Of a DNA stretch of 64,000 nucleotides, positions 27,101 to 40,214 are shown piece by piece. Position numbers and translations under genes: made by a program. Within the stretch, counting starts at the first letter, position 1, and every line of letters starts with the position of its first letter. Under the pieces are notes generated by a model. It ran no database searches. It saw nothing but the letters and a program-made list of their open reading frames with translations, and was not told the origin of the DNA. This DNA comes from Caprimulgus europaeus (Eukaryota > Chordata > Aves > Caprimulgiformes > Caprimulgidae): positions 31,248,795-31,312,794 of the forward strand of contig OU015524.1 in the NCBI GenBank assembly GCA_907165065.1, in the 5' to 3' direction.

Positions 27101-30100
27101 TTCATAACTGCTGAGTAAATGTGCCTTTCTATACTCATTGCATCTGCTGCCAAGACAAATTCTAATTAACTAACTGCAACTACTGTTTGTCAATTTTGGT
27201 AATTAATACCCAGTTAGAATGGATACAGTTGAACAGTAAAAGCTCAGCTCTGAGCTAAAAGAAAAACCTCCATGACCTGCTCATGTGATTACATTTAAGG
27301 ATAAATTGGCAGAACTCTCAAGACTTGTCAGATAGTTTTTAAATGTGATGCAGTCAGTAACTTTGAAGCACTTTTCTTCTGCAAGAGCTATTTGATTGTA
27401 AAGAGACAGTCTGTGGAATTAAGCATGTTTAACCACAGAGAAACTACTGCTTCAATCGTGATTTCCCAGCAACTCTGTATTTCACTGCTGGTTGTTTTTT
27501 AAAGTAGTATTTAACAACAGCACATTATCCATCAAACCACAATTAACTCAGTCCAAGAAAAATCTGCAAGTTAAGTTTCCCTATGTATAAATTTTACAAT
27601 TCAGGGAGGACCTGATTTTTTCATTGCATTTTCAAGTTAGGAATTTCTTAGGTTAACATTTGAGCCCAGTTACCAGATTCTCCTGCTTGCTCTATTATTG
27701 CCGTTATCATAAGCCATAAAAAAATATGACACTTTTTTCAAATCCCTCCGGTCAGCCTAACGAATTTTATGGAAAACACTTCAAGGAATTCAAGCTGACC
27801 CGAGAGTTGGCCTACACAGCTCTTTAGAACAAAAGGTCTTATATCAAAAACCCAAAAGATTCCTATTAATTCTTGGTATGAAAAAAACCCTCCACCTGTG
27901 ACAGAATCAGTTCAGTACTAACATGGATTGATTCTGTTCAGCAGGCTTCCTTTCTCCTACAAAAATATTTCAGGAAAGGAAGATGAAATCTGCTGTGTGT
28001 GCTGTAATGTCTTGGGGAAATATCTGAGAAAGGCACTTCAGTATTGCACCAGCGATGTCAGAACGGCAATAAAAATACACTCCAACCACCTAAACCGTAA
28101 GAACAACACAGGCAATAGAAAAGCAAAAACATTTGACGCATCAAAAAAAAAAAAAAGTATGAGTGTTCGTAAAAATAAAATAAATTTCAATAGCAAACTA
28201 AACACACTCTTAAGAAAATAATTTTTTTAAAAATCCCTACTGCAAATACAGGGGAAGATTTCAAAAGTACTAAGTACTGGCTTAGCTAGTTACTGAGATG
28301 ACAGTAATTTTCAATATCACTGCCAGAATTAGTTTTGACTAATTAAAAGTGCTTCTGACTATCTCACTGTACAAAGATACGAGTCTAAACATATGGGCAA
28401 CAGTAAAGAAGCAAGCACACCTTTAGCAAGAACACTGTTTGTGTCCTAAAGAAAAAAAAATGACTTTGCCCCCTTTTTCCTCCATTATCACTCTTTGTAG
28501 GAGGGTAAAACACACCTAGAAGCAATGATACCACAGTAAAAATGCCGAGGAGAATATTTTAAAACAGTACAGCTTTACAATGGTACTTGGAAATGCCAGT
28601 GTTGAAACAGAAATTATTACAATGAAATATGGTATACTCATAGCATATGACAACGTAACATAAAACAGAATTGTATGTTTAATTAGGGTAGCCTGAAATA
28701 AACTATATGTACCCAAGTGAAAAAATGCAATACTTTAATGGAAAGATTTGTATCTAAAGGAAAAAAAAAAAGTGTTTAAAACTACTTATATTTCTGTAGA
28801 CCATTCCACTCCAGTCAAAAGTACGTAGAGTTGGAGAGGGCTGTCTTGAAACCCATTTCCATTTTCTTTTGTAATTTCTTATTAATTCCCTTTTCTATAC
28901 ATGTTTTTCTACTAGACAAGAAAATCCTTTAAGGGGTAAAGTACTTGATATATAATGTAAAAATACTCCCTCCACCATCAGGTTACACAACCTAAGGCAT
29001 TCTGAGAGAAACCTGACAAAACCTGCAGGAAGGCACAAAGCCTTCCCAATGTTCAACCCAAAAGTTTTGCTCTGAGGTTAGAGGCCACACTGAGCTCTGT
29101 ATTGCCACAAAGCAACAGCTGCCCCTTACCTCCGATACAGAGAAACTGGTACCTCATTACCTAGCAACGATCCAACTGCCTCAAGTATTTCATACCTCAG
29201 TCAAGAAAAACATCTTAAAAATCTCACTAACTGAACCATTTAAGGACAGTATTAATATATCCAGCATTAAAGCACTGTTTAGATGATGGACACATAATCA
29301 CAGTTCTTCTACAACTATTTCCACTAATTGTTCTATATGAGCTTCAGAAAAAAGAAAAACAAAAACCCAAATCCCAACAAAAACAGCCATAATGGCTGAA
29401 CATCCAAGATAGAAGTACAAGTCAACCTGTTTTGACTGTCAATCCTAATCTACCCTGATCTCTTGACAAGCTGTCAACAGGCCATTAAAAGGTGGCTGTA
29501 GCAAAACAGATGTTATTTTGGACATAGGGAGAGTTGCAAAGCAGAGCTAGACTGGAAATCAGGTTAAGGTACTGGCTATAGTTTCAGAAGATCTGGATGA
29601 TGGGGACATGGCACACAGAGCACACAGAAGATATCACTGACTCACTGGCCAGGCATTGCACAGAGGCATGACCAAACCAGGCTTAGTAGAAGAGAAAGCC
29701 CTGCAAAGGAACAGTCATTCCTGCTTCCCACGTCTGCAAAGATGCTCTGGGATTTGAAGATGTCATCGATTATCTTGGCTGTCTACTACCAATTCTACTG
29801 AAATCAACAGCTCAGATGAATAAGCACATTTTAATACGCCAAATAGAAGACCTTCTCACTTCTGTTTTCTACAAAGACAGATAAAAAGGCCTAAACATGA
29901 CCAATCATTTACAGACAGGCTTCAAATGCTGATGTGCACTCATCAGCATGGCATGCCAATGTTAATGGTGAAGCTTCACAGCACTCCTGCACTGCTGCAC
30001 CTCAAATGTAGCAAAAGGCAGTACTTGGCAGAGAATGGATAATATTCTGTGGCTTTCCTCCTCCAACTCCCAGAAGAAAGGGCAGTTAAAGGACAGAAAA

Positions 30101-30601
30101 CACCTTAAAGCAAATACATGTGTTTAATTTTCTCTTATATTTTTTTTCCAATCAGTGAAAAACATATAGAAACATTCAAAGTCTAAGAGTTCAGACCAGG
30201 TTCTTGTTATTCTCCCCTGCCTGTATGAGAAGGTTAAACACAGTCACCGAACTCTGCATACCACCCTCAGTCACGAAGAACCCTCTGGCACAGCTCCCAG
30301 ACCAGTAAAAATTCGACCATTTCAGTCCCCAAAGCATGGAGCCTGATCCATTTAAGCAAAACAAGTTCTACTGACAGCTGGTTTTCTTAGCATATTCACA
30401 TCCATGTATTTATCAGAGAAAAGCCCTCCAGGACAACAGTGTTTATTGCAGGATTATTTCTGTGAATCCAGGGAACATAGCATTCACTGAGCAACAATGT
30501 TTCTACCCTTGTATCTTTTTTTCTTAAAATATGAACCAAGACGAACCTATTTTTATTTTAATGGACGACTCATGAATGGAAAAAAATACGTACATTTTTT
30601 C

Positions 30602-30627
30602 TTTTTTTTTTTTTTTTTAAAAAAAAA
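30602..30627. repeat. T17-A9 homopolymer junction
   Basis: Seventeen T residues (30602-30618) pass directly into nine A residues (30619-30627), giving a short perfect palindrome. It may be the decayed tail of an insertion, but no element body is recognisable beside it. Confidence 0.85.
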
Positions 30628-30923
30628 TCACTTCTGATTCATGTGTTGTACACTGACACACATTTAAAGCATTAATAGCAAAACTAGCTGTTCAATCTCA
30701 CATTGACTCCTTGGATTTAGAGTCCAGTCACTTTTAATAAATGGAAACCAAAGATATGATGGATATTCTTATTACAAATTTCCTTTCCATACGAATATCT
30801 AGTATCCTATCATTAGAAAGATAACGTTGAGCAAGCAAGATGCTTTCTACCAACAGGTTTAGACACATTATGAATAATGCGTGGAAATGCAACAGACATA
30901 AAAGGTAAATATCCCAGCAGCTC

Positions 30924-31191
30924 CTCGTGGTGCAGAAGCAGCCTCGGAATACGCCTGTGCCTCCCTAGCAGCAGGAGGAGGCCAGAGGGATGAACAAGTG
31001 AGGGGTCTCAGGTACTGACGCTGCTCAGCTCTCTGACTGTCTGCCCAAAGCACAGCAGCCGCCAGCGGGGCATGAAGAGCATCCTGCGGCCAGTCCCACA
31101 CCCCGAAGCGGGAGGAGGAGCGCTACGAGCTGGGGACACACAGCCACAGATGCTGACAAGCACCATCCTCTCTAGTTGGGTGGTCACTTCG
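30924..31191. promoter_or_regulatory. Small CpG-enriched GC-rich island of unknown role
   Basis: By hand count this 270-bp stretch holds 12 CpG dinucleotides and is visibly GC-rich, while the flanking kilobases are AT-rich with very few CpGs. It falls somewhat short of the classical observed/expected threshold of 0.6 by rough estimate. It lies about 3.3 kb downstream (in gene direction) of the BABAM2 exon. It could be an intragenic promoter or enhancer, an unrecognised retroposed fragment, or a decaying repeat. The minus-strand frame 30868..31101 across it has no recognisable motif. Confidence 0.45.
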
Positions 31192-34100
31192 TGGGGTTTC
31201 CCAGCTTACCACTTCCTCCAGAAGTGTGCAGAAACTTTTTATAATAGTGCAATGCAAAGCTACGATGGCAGTTTTTAAACAAAACACACATCATAAACAC
31301 CCCATCTTTCATTTTAACTTAATCTAACTTTTGAAATAATTAAAAGCAACTGCTGTTGGCATCTATCTGTTATTGATGCAGTGCAAGAAAGAATAATATA
31401 TAATAAAGAATTATTAAAATTCTACAATGAAAGGTTTTTTAAGTAATTTATTTCAAATTAGGGAAACTAACTAGAAATTATTACTAATGTGTTTTGAACA
31501 ATTAGTATTTAAAGGATTTTTTTTCAAATTAGCAAGTTTTAATTAAATAATTAAACCAGGTATAGTTACGGATAATTATTGCTGAGATTTTTATAAACTA
31601 ACACAAATGCTTCCTATCCCTAAATGTGGGGTTGTACTTTTATTGTAAGAACTGGATTTGACACTCTTGCAGCCAGACACCATACCACGGAAGTCGATGG
31701 CGCACTGATCTTGACCAGAATGAGCCATAACGCTTCTCTACTGCATTTTCACCCCCTGCTTTAACATGTGATCTTTTTCAAGCCAACCGATGTACTAATG
31801 TCTTAGCTCCAAACCGTAAAAAGTGGACAATTCCCTCGTTTTGCAAATCTCTATTCCAAAGTCTATGACAAAAACCAGTCGAAGTGTTACTAGTGCTACA
31901 TTTACCATCCATCTGAAAATAGAGCAATGTGCTTTCCAATAACCCTGCAAAGTAAAAACACCATATTCACATTGCTAGGGCTCAAATTTGCTGACAAGAT
32001 CTGTGGGTATGGATCATTTTTAGAAAATGCAATGTGGGAATGCATGTTTATATGGTAGAGCACAAAAGCAATGAAACCTCTTGGGAAAGCAGGAGATAAC
32101 TCACGTTACACAAACAGGCCCTTTGCTCTTATTTCTCTACAAAGCCGAAATTTCTATCTGAAAATGTTTTTTCATACATCAGGAAAATGCTATTCCTGTT
32201 TGCTCATTCTTTCTAAGGTGAAGGGAGTTTAGTATTAGCAAAATAATTGTGGGAATTTGGTATTTTTCATGTTTTGTCGAGTACTTGGGAATGTTATGTT
32301 GGGAACTGTCAACTACTACTTACTCCACCTCAAAATTTGCTGCATTAAAAAAATACACTGGTAATTTGCTTACATGGCTTTTGTAGATGCAATTACTGTT
32401 AGCAGCAGGAAAGAACTTTTATAAGCAGAACACAATTCAAATGTAACATGCCATGGCCTCAAGTCATTAAACTAATCCTCAGGGCTTCTTGAGGCTTTTT
32501 GTACTTTTGGCAGAAAGTATAAAGAAGTACGCGTTGTTGCTTCAGTTCCCAAACATTGGAAAGTTAAAATATATAGACTGTCAGCCCCTGCTAAACACAG
32601 CAGAGATTGGTTTGGGGAAAGAACAAGAGACAACTATGTCTTTGTTATTAAAGCGCAATCGCACAAACACTGAAAACATAGCCATGCATTTTTTCTTGGC
32701 ACATAAAAAGTAGCCAGTAGAATAAAGGTGCAACAGCTCACAAGCAACTCTGGCATTATGGGTTACCAGTATCTAGATACTGTGATGAGTATCTTACAAA
32801 TGCACAAGGACAGACTGAGTTATATGAGTGAAGTATCTCAACTTTGATACACAGACAAGGTGACAAAGTGTGCCGTGGCACTCCAGGGTTTACTGGCATG
32901 ATTTTAACATGACTACATAAGCTATAAATGACAAAGCCATAAATATGTCAGATATGTCAGACATGTACTGGCACCACCCAAACATCTTCCTACTATATTG
33001 CTCTACAACACACATCTAAAATCAGATATTTTTTAGGGCACTGATTGATAGAAAAAGCAATACTTTTAGACAAAGTGTTCCTTTGTATTGCTATTCTGCT
33101 TGGTACAAAAAGGTTATCATCTTTCTAAAGATATTATTGAAAGTGGGAAAATAAGCAATGCATTCTTTAGCACATGGGTTATTTAGACAGACATACCAGG
33201 GTGGCCTGACATACGCTTAAGAATCAACATGAGACTAGAACTGAAAATACAAGGGAAACTAGTGACAGCCCATTTACTTTTCATGGCAGCTGAGCAGAAG
33301 AATCCTTTTGAACATGGAAAGATAATCACGTTTGACTACAATTATTCCCTCAACTAATGTTGACAAGAAGTAGTGACTTGATAAAAAAATGGAAAATGTA
33401 AAAGCTGCTAAATATATTGTGTGTGTGTCTGCATGTGCATGCATAACCTACATTTTCTTAAATAAAATATCTGGGAAGCCTTATGCCTTTATCTAAATCA
33501 AACCTTGTTTTTTTGTTTTTTAAATTGAATCTAACAGTTTATCCAGACCAATGCCCTGTTGAGCACAATGTCAAGATACTATGTTCCTTCACTCGCACAA
33601 ACTTTATCACTGAGTTATTACAAAACTGTGGTAGTCGGTATTTCCCATCTTTTCTTCTCTACCCAGAAGTGTCACCATCAGTTCAGAGGAAAGTCACTGC
33701 AGTATTAACCAGAAAAACCAAGCATCACTGAAACAATGCTAGATCAGCTTGACTGTTGTACACTAACATAGTTACTTTTTTGAAGCAGACATTACAAGAC
33801 TGAGACACTGAAGGGAAGGAGAAGCATGAAGACATTCTTAATTCCAGAAATGGAAGAAATGAAATTTAATGAAAGTAGACTGATTTCTAATCCTCTCTCT
33901 TCCATTTTAGGAGTAGAAAATAATTTCTCAGCAAATCTATTTGTCAATTGGTAAGCAGATCAATAAGGTTCGACAATTGTAAAATAAAATATTCAGATAC
34001 TCTCCTGAAAAAAATTAACTTACTAAAGCTGCGAATTCCTAAAACACAGTTAATAAAACCCTTTAGCTTCTACAACAATACTTTATTCAAATATGTTCTG

Positions 34101-34502
34101 TTTATACAGAGAGCTTACCTTCCCAAAAGAAAAAGTAAGTAAACATTCTCCCACAAAAAAGATACCAGTATGCTGTACTGTAGGAGGCACTCAAAATATA
34201 CTGCTACAGAAATACACAGCATAGTTTTCATGGATTTCACATACAGCCAGTGATGATTTTTCTTCACCCATACGTGATCCAGCCATATAGATATAGATAT
34301 ATAGAATATATAGATACAGAACTAGCCAAAAGAAGATCTGTCATTTCTCCACCACACGCACACTTGCAGTAATCATTGTGATTTAAAACAATTTAAAGCA
34401 ATAGCATGTTATCACCAACATTTCTGATATGTATCAGGAAAACATTGAAAAGTTCAGAGAGGAAGTAGAATGAACACTCCAGAAAAAAACTGTCTCACTC
34501 AC
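31192..34502 (-). other. BABAM2: BABAM2 intron immediately downstream of the exon
   Basis: Intronic sequence that begins with the gtgagt donor (plus 34497-34502) and continues toward lower coordinates. It includes an extremely AT-rich block (about 31370..31580) dense in TAAT/ATTA words, an ATAGAT-type repeat at about 34284..34318, and a GT-rich stretch near 33419. No further exon was recognised. Confidence 0.75.
34284..34318. repeat. Imperfect (ATAGAT)n tract
   Basis: Runs catatagatatagatatata then gaatatatagatacag: a degenerate TA/GATA microsatellite about 200 bp from the BABAM2 exon on its downstream side. Confidence 0.8.
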
Positions 34503-34612
34503 TGTTCAATACGCGGTGAGAGATACAGCTTAGGAAAAACCTGAGTAGCTTCTGCATCCTCAAAACTAACGGAGAGAAGTGCAACATCTTCTCCAGGGTC
34601 TTCATTCACATC
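34503..34612 (-). CDS. BABAM2: Internal coding exon of BABAM2 (BRE/BRCC45), BRISC and BRCA1-A complex subunit
   Basis: Seen: on the minus strand a pyrimidine-rich tract ending in atggacag (acceptor AG = plus 34613-34614) opens an exon that reads GAT GTG AAT GAA and ends ATT GAA CA just before gtgagt (donor GT = plus 34501-34502). It is 110 bp: 36 full codons plus 2 bases, so it enters in phase 0 and leaves in phase 2. The peptide contains [11 protein letters not shown] and [15 protein letters not shown]. Known family: these match the middle of vertebrate BABAM2, near residues 191-226 of about 383 from memory, at the start of the second half of the protein after its first UEV-like domain. BABAM2 is a scaffold subunit that joins BRCC36, ABRAXAS and BABAM1 in the K63-ubiquitin-specific BRCA1-A (nuclear) and BRISC (cytoplasmic) complexes. 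The last two bases CA would complete His (CAT/CAC) if the next exon begins with T or C, as in the human protein. Differences from human as I recall it: Ala for Thr after FED, and Phe for Tyr in QVFPKLY. Neighbouring BABAM2 exons are not in this window. Because the exon is not a multiple of three, skipping it would shift the frame. Confidence 0.96.
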
Positions 34613-36583
34613 CTGTCCATAAAAAACAATAAATATAAAATGGCAAATAACGAACTGAGTACTTATAAGCTTACAGATAACAACTAATAAGCCAAACACC
34701 AATTTATTTAGGAGACATGTGAGAAATCTAAAGTGTAGCCATCGCAAAATAGTTTGATAAATTGAAAACAAAAATTTCTTTATTACTATATTAGCACTTA
34801 AAAGATACTCTGCCATGCTTTATGTTCTTTAAAGTACAAAAATTACTGGGTTAGCAGGTGTACAGCAGTGTAGCTCTCCTTCAATTAGTTGAACTACATA
34901 TTTCAGTAAATATGCAGATTTATTTTTTAAGAATTCTTGGTTTAACACTAACATCAGATGCAAATACCAAAGAATTTTTTAAAATGTTACAGTATCACTG
35001 AGTTATGACTACAGATTTTATATCTGTTATTTTTCAAAGTAGTATACAGTACAAAATTCCTGCTGTACTCAACTCCTACTTCTCTTGTGGATGGCAAAAT
35101 GTTTTTGCAATCAGAAATTTGTACCTAGAAGTCATTGTCCCCAAGTTTCCTGAAAATTAACCCATGCATTACTTTCAGCAAAGACTGCATACTATATGAA
35201 AACTACTGTAAGGAAAAAAAAAAAAAATCCATGCTAAGTACCATGACAGTCAATCTTAATGCATTTACAGTTTAAGCTTTCTTTGTATCAGAACAATCAG
35301 CTACAGTTTTGGGATCAGATAGAACAAACTGTTTCTCATTAAGACCTGTCATTTCTCCAATTCATAAATCACATACAGTATGAACAAGTGTATTTCTGCT
35401 ACACACAACTTCATTTAAGCTTCTGACCCCTAGTTAGAAAGCAATGAGTTAGCATTGCATTGCAGTCACCTTCACTGACAGCAACTAATACAGTGCCACT
35501 TGCTGCTCACAAAGAAGTCCTTTAAGGTGTTTGTGCATATGTACATAGCAACTTGCCAAGATGCATTTGTTTTCATCTGTTTTGGAAAAATACGAGAGGA
35601 AACAGATAACCCCGCAGATATGTGCTCAAAGCAGGATCAAGGTGGTGCAGGGTGCCCTTGTATGCCCTGTCTCACAAGCAGCTGTGAGGAAGGAACGTGC
35701 AAACCACTTAAAACACTGTTAGGAGATCCTGCCCCATGTGGGGAGGAAAAAAAAATTAAAAAGTAACTGCTGAGTGGTTTCAGGAAGACAATCTCGTGCC
35801 ATTGGAAGCCTTGGCAGGACTGAAACTGTTAATGTCCAGAGAGACTAGCTGCATACCAGCTGTTATGTGCAAAACACAACATGCCAAGAAACTTAGTGAT
35901 AAGCTGCAGGGAAGAATGGGTCTTAAAAAAGCCTAATTGTCTTAGATGAAAAATGAGACAGAGCTGACAGTGTTTTCTTAAATTCTGCCTTGGTGTGCAG
36001 CTCACTTCTGACAGCTGAAACAGAAGCGTACTCTTAGAAATGCCTATAAAATGGTCACAAGCACATCGCTGGAAACAAGAACACAGTTTTAATCTGAAGT
36101 TGCAGGATAACACTCCGTATGAGAGGTGAGGACCAACACTAGCTGCTGTCCTGTTGGGGATGATCAGTTTATGGATGGGACTATATGACATGGTCGCCTG
36201 TAACAGTAACGGACAGGATCTGATGACCCACAACACTCCCTTCAGTGGTACTATCATCTACAGTAGAAGAACCAGTACAGATGACAAAATTCTTTTCAAC
36301 AAGACAAACAACAACAAAAAATAACCAAGAGTGCCATCTCCCCACAATCTTTTCCCCAGTATTTCATACATTTCCATCATTAAAGAAAAAATTTAAATAA
36401 GGAACAGCTTTCACTCCTGAAGTTGAGTATGGCATTAACTGGCTTTTTTCCATTAATTTGTTAATTGTTAGTCAAATGAAAAGAACTATTAAGACAGATT
36501 AAGCAGTAATGCTAATGATTAAAAAGATTTTATTCTAATGGACATTCTTCAAGAGATGACAAGTGCATATAATACATTCACTC

Positions 36584-36603
36584 ATATATATATATATATA
36601 TAT
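36584..36603. repeat. (AT)n microsatellite
   Basis: Ten uninterrupted AT units within the intron upstream of the BABAM2 exon. Confidence 0.9.
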
Positions 36604-39600
36604 GCATAGAGTTCTTCCGAGACCACGTTCTTTCGTTTGTAATTATTTTTTTTAATTTTTTTTTTACAGAACAGAACCTACACACATTTTACAAGCTACA
36701 TGGACAAAAGCAAATGTATTTAATGTTGCATTTAGTATTAGTGCTTAGGTTGACATGCACACACAGATTGACACCATGCATAAAATCAGTTTGAGAATAC
36801 CATCCAGGTGCGTACTGATAAAAGAAAATCAAAACAAGGAAAAAAAACCCCAACAACCCAAAACAGATAAAGTGAACACCACTACAGCATCCATTAACTC
36901 ATACAGTAATATTACATTATATTTTCTACACTCACTAGTGGCTTCTTTAATATGAAGACTCGCGCCAGGGGGGAAAAACCAAACAAACAGCATAAATCAT
37001 CACAGTATCTTTGCAAGTTAAGCTGCAATAAGCTGATATGTGCAGTAAGAGCAATAAAAATAACACACAACAAACACTACTGCAACTGGTGTTGCCAGCA
37101 CAGCACTGCATTATGTTCATACACCTACTGTCCGATACAAGTCTGAGTACAGAAATTGTCATTCTTCTGTAACTACCACTTTCCAAATGGATGCAGATTT
37201 TTGGCCTACATACCTGAGAAAGAAAAACTATAACTTAAAAAAATATGTTAAAAAATCAGTATTCCTGTAGGTTTTAAAAAGATGTAATGCAGTAACAACA
37301 TTAAGTTCTTCAACCTTACTGCTCAGGTGGCCAGAGGTTTATGATGAAGTCCCTTTGTGTCCGATACTGTATTGTTTATTCCTTTCAGACTTTGTTACTT
37401 TTATTTATGCAAGAATCTGCTTGGTAGAACTACATTCAACTCCAGTATGTCTGTTACAACAGACATTTAAAACTAAACCAAAACCACATGTCTTGCAGAT
37501 AAACTGTGGAAAACTTTTCAACTAATAGACCTTTTTGGTGTTGTCTGTGCCAGTCTCAATTTAACTCTTTCAGTCATCTCCCTCCTGGTCATCTCTACAG
37601 ACCTGTTAGTGACTAAGGTGAGATGACGGATCCTTGTATTACTGGGTAATGACATTTCCCCAAAACAGGGACCGAGAACCTTCCATTACACCAAAGCATC
37701 CAGAGGCAAAGATTGTTTTAACACTTCTTATCAAACTCTGCCCAGGCACTGTCTTCCCCTTTCCCATTTTTGCATGCATATTTCTCTCAAAGAACAGCCC
37801 AGCAGGAAAGCAAAAATCACCTCTATTTTTCAGTTGGCTTCAAAAGAGCAAGTGACATCCAATTGCTTTGGCACTCTTATTCCCTTTTAGGAAAAAAGGG
37901 TACTTTTGAACTAAAGTCAAACCACATTTTTTAATATTTAAGTAGCCATGTCCATTCTCATAATTTGTATTTAATTCACAAGACGATGTTAGAGGATTTT
38001 ATTTAAAAAAATAATTTTAAGAAAAAAATGTTTTTTTAAAAATTAAGAATGGCAATTTTCTATAAACATTAGCATCCAAAGTTAGAACTGCCACATTAAA
38101 GTACCACTTTATACTCACAGAATTTTTTACACACAAGACTCTACATAAGGTATTATTAAAATGAACTTCCACTGAATGGAGAGCACATCCTGGGCCACAA
38201 GAATTTTGAGGTTTTAAAACTGAATGTTTGTAAAAATATTTGAAACCATCAGTTAAGTGTGTGATAATGTACACCTATTAGTTTTTCCATAAGTCTCATA
38301 CTTGATAGTAAAAAAAACCCCTCCAGTGCACAGCAATGCAAAAGATCCAACATAGATTTTCATGATGTCGTTCTGCCATCTACCATCACGTATTTCTTCT
38401 TTAAAAAATAATCTTTTCCTCATTTCAGAAAAAGCCCCATCAAATCAAACAAGAAAAAAACGGATATACCATTTAACACTGAAAATAGTCTTCTTTCTTA
38501 AGAATTACAAAGGGTTTCCTTTACTTACAAAATACTTTTCACAGTGTGGACTGATCCTTGACTAAACCTCCAAACTGCTATGGAAATGCAAAATATACAT
38601 AGTAAAGCAATGTGTCAAGAAAGGAACAAAATTTTAAAATTTTAAAGACTTTTCCACCCATAGGCTTTTTTCTATTGCAATTTCTAGGAACAACTTACAA
38701 AAATAAATAAAACTTTTCGTAAACACAAGCATGAAGAGAAAGCTTATGGTATTTTATTCTATTTTATCTTTTGTCTACTTAGCCCGTGCAGATGAAAACT
38801 TCTTCATTAAGTATGTATTTTTGAAACTCAAGAACAAGAGGCCATGTGAAAACCCACATGCTGCTCAGAACAGATGAAAATGGAAGTTTGAAGGCATTTA
38901 GAATTTTTTGTCCCAAAAAATCTTCAGGAAAATACTTCAGCTATCACAAAACTCCAAAGTGAAACTTAAAATCCTATTTCTAATTGTATCAGCACTGTCT
39001 AAGCAACCACTTTTTAGTTTTCCTTCATATCAGTCTAAATTTACATTCAAATGTATCCTTCAATGTTTACAGCTGCTCCCTTTGCAAAATACTTAATCTT
39101 TTTTACAAAGTTAGTACGAGTTGTTTATGAAAATTACCATCAAAACCACTTCAAATACACCATTCAAATGGCATTGTTTTCTCGTATCCTACCTACTGTA
39201 ATTGAAAACTGGGAATTTACTGGAACTGACAATTTATTATGAGTCAGATGGTTGATAGCCAGTCCAACCAAAACATCTGCTCCGCACAGTCACAACTGCT
39301 ATAACCCATTTCCTCTTGTGCCTGGAGCCCAACCAAGTTGTACATTACAGTTCCTTTTCTTTAAAGATGCAGACTCTGGAAAATCAGTTATTACCTGTCC
39401 ATAGTTATCATCAAAGAATGGCCTTGCAACCTCTGATTAGAGTACTCTGTCAGGAGGAGGTATTTCTCTATTTGGCATGCAAGTGTGACTCCCTGCACCA
39501 AACAATAACACATAAAGGACTAAGCAACTGCAGCCTTATCCCTGGCAGTGGCAGGACCTGCCTTTCTCTGGAAGACTTGAGAGACAGGGAGCATGAGACT

Positions 39601-40198
39601 GGGGGAGAAGACCCTGCAATGGGTTGATGTATGAATCGAGGACCTGGGATCAGGAATTCAGTTTAGCGACATTAACTGTAAAGCAAGAAGGAGAGGAAAA
39701 GAACTTTAGAATTCACTAGAAAGGGTGGGAAAGGATGTGCAGGAAGAGCATTGGCATGCTTTGGGGAGGACAAGCAGCTTCTGGCCTGGGGAACGGTAGG
39801 AAATGAGACAAGGGAGCAGGGCTTCTAGTAGGGCTGTTAAGTTTGTACCCTAAGTACAAACAGCAATTGGTTTGGGGATAAAAGTGAGGTAAGGAAGAGC
39901 ATACAAACTGTTCAGCCTACTGGATGTTCCTTTGGGTAAGCAGATGCCACACAGATGACTGATGCTGCAGAAGTCTCCAAATTGTATGGTCAGGTCAAAT
40001 CTGCTTCAGGAGATTCCCAGTCCCAGCTGATCATTCCTACTTCTTCCTGGAGGTTTCTGACCTCTCATTATTCACAACTGCTCAAAATGTCTTTGTGGTA
40101 TGACTCCAATTTAGGGGATGGAAATCTCCAGCAAATGAGGAGGGGAAGGGATAACTTAAAATAATATAAGCGAAGGATAAACCCAATTTACAACTTGT

Positions 40199-40214
40199 GT
40201 GATGTGATGTGATG
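40199..40214. repeat. (GTGAT)n, about three units
   Basis: Three consecutive GTGAT units in gtgatgtgatgtgatg. Short, with no other significance seen. Confidence 0.75.

Larger units (their letters stand above)
22902..30923 (-). other. AT-rich intron with simple repeats
   Basis: No gene is supported. It includes (GGAAA)n at 24111..24135, a short (CA)7 at 25065..25078, and T17 followed by A9 at 30602..30627. The segment 26340..26680 is GC-richer than its surroundings and is open for 128 codons on the plus strand (26344..26730), with no domain that I recognise. Confidence 0.55.

Noticed and set aside
29500-29780. Possible further LINE relic (gatctggatgatgggg resembles the INDLDDG region of CR1)
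   Set aside because: Only one short resemblance, with no ordered set of landmarks as at 14.1 kb.
39390-39860. Purine-rich, GC-richer segment suspected to be an LTR or exon
   Set aside because: No terminal repeats, no splice-bounded open frame and no recognised repeat words.
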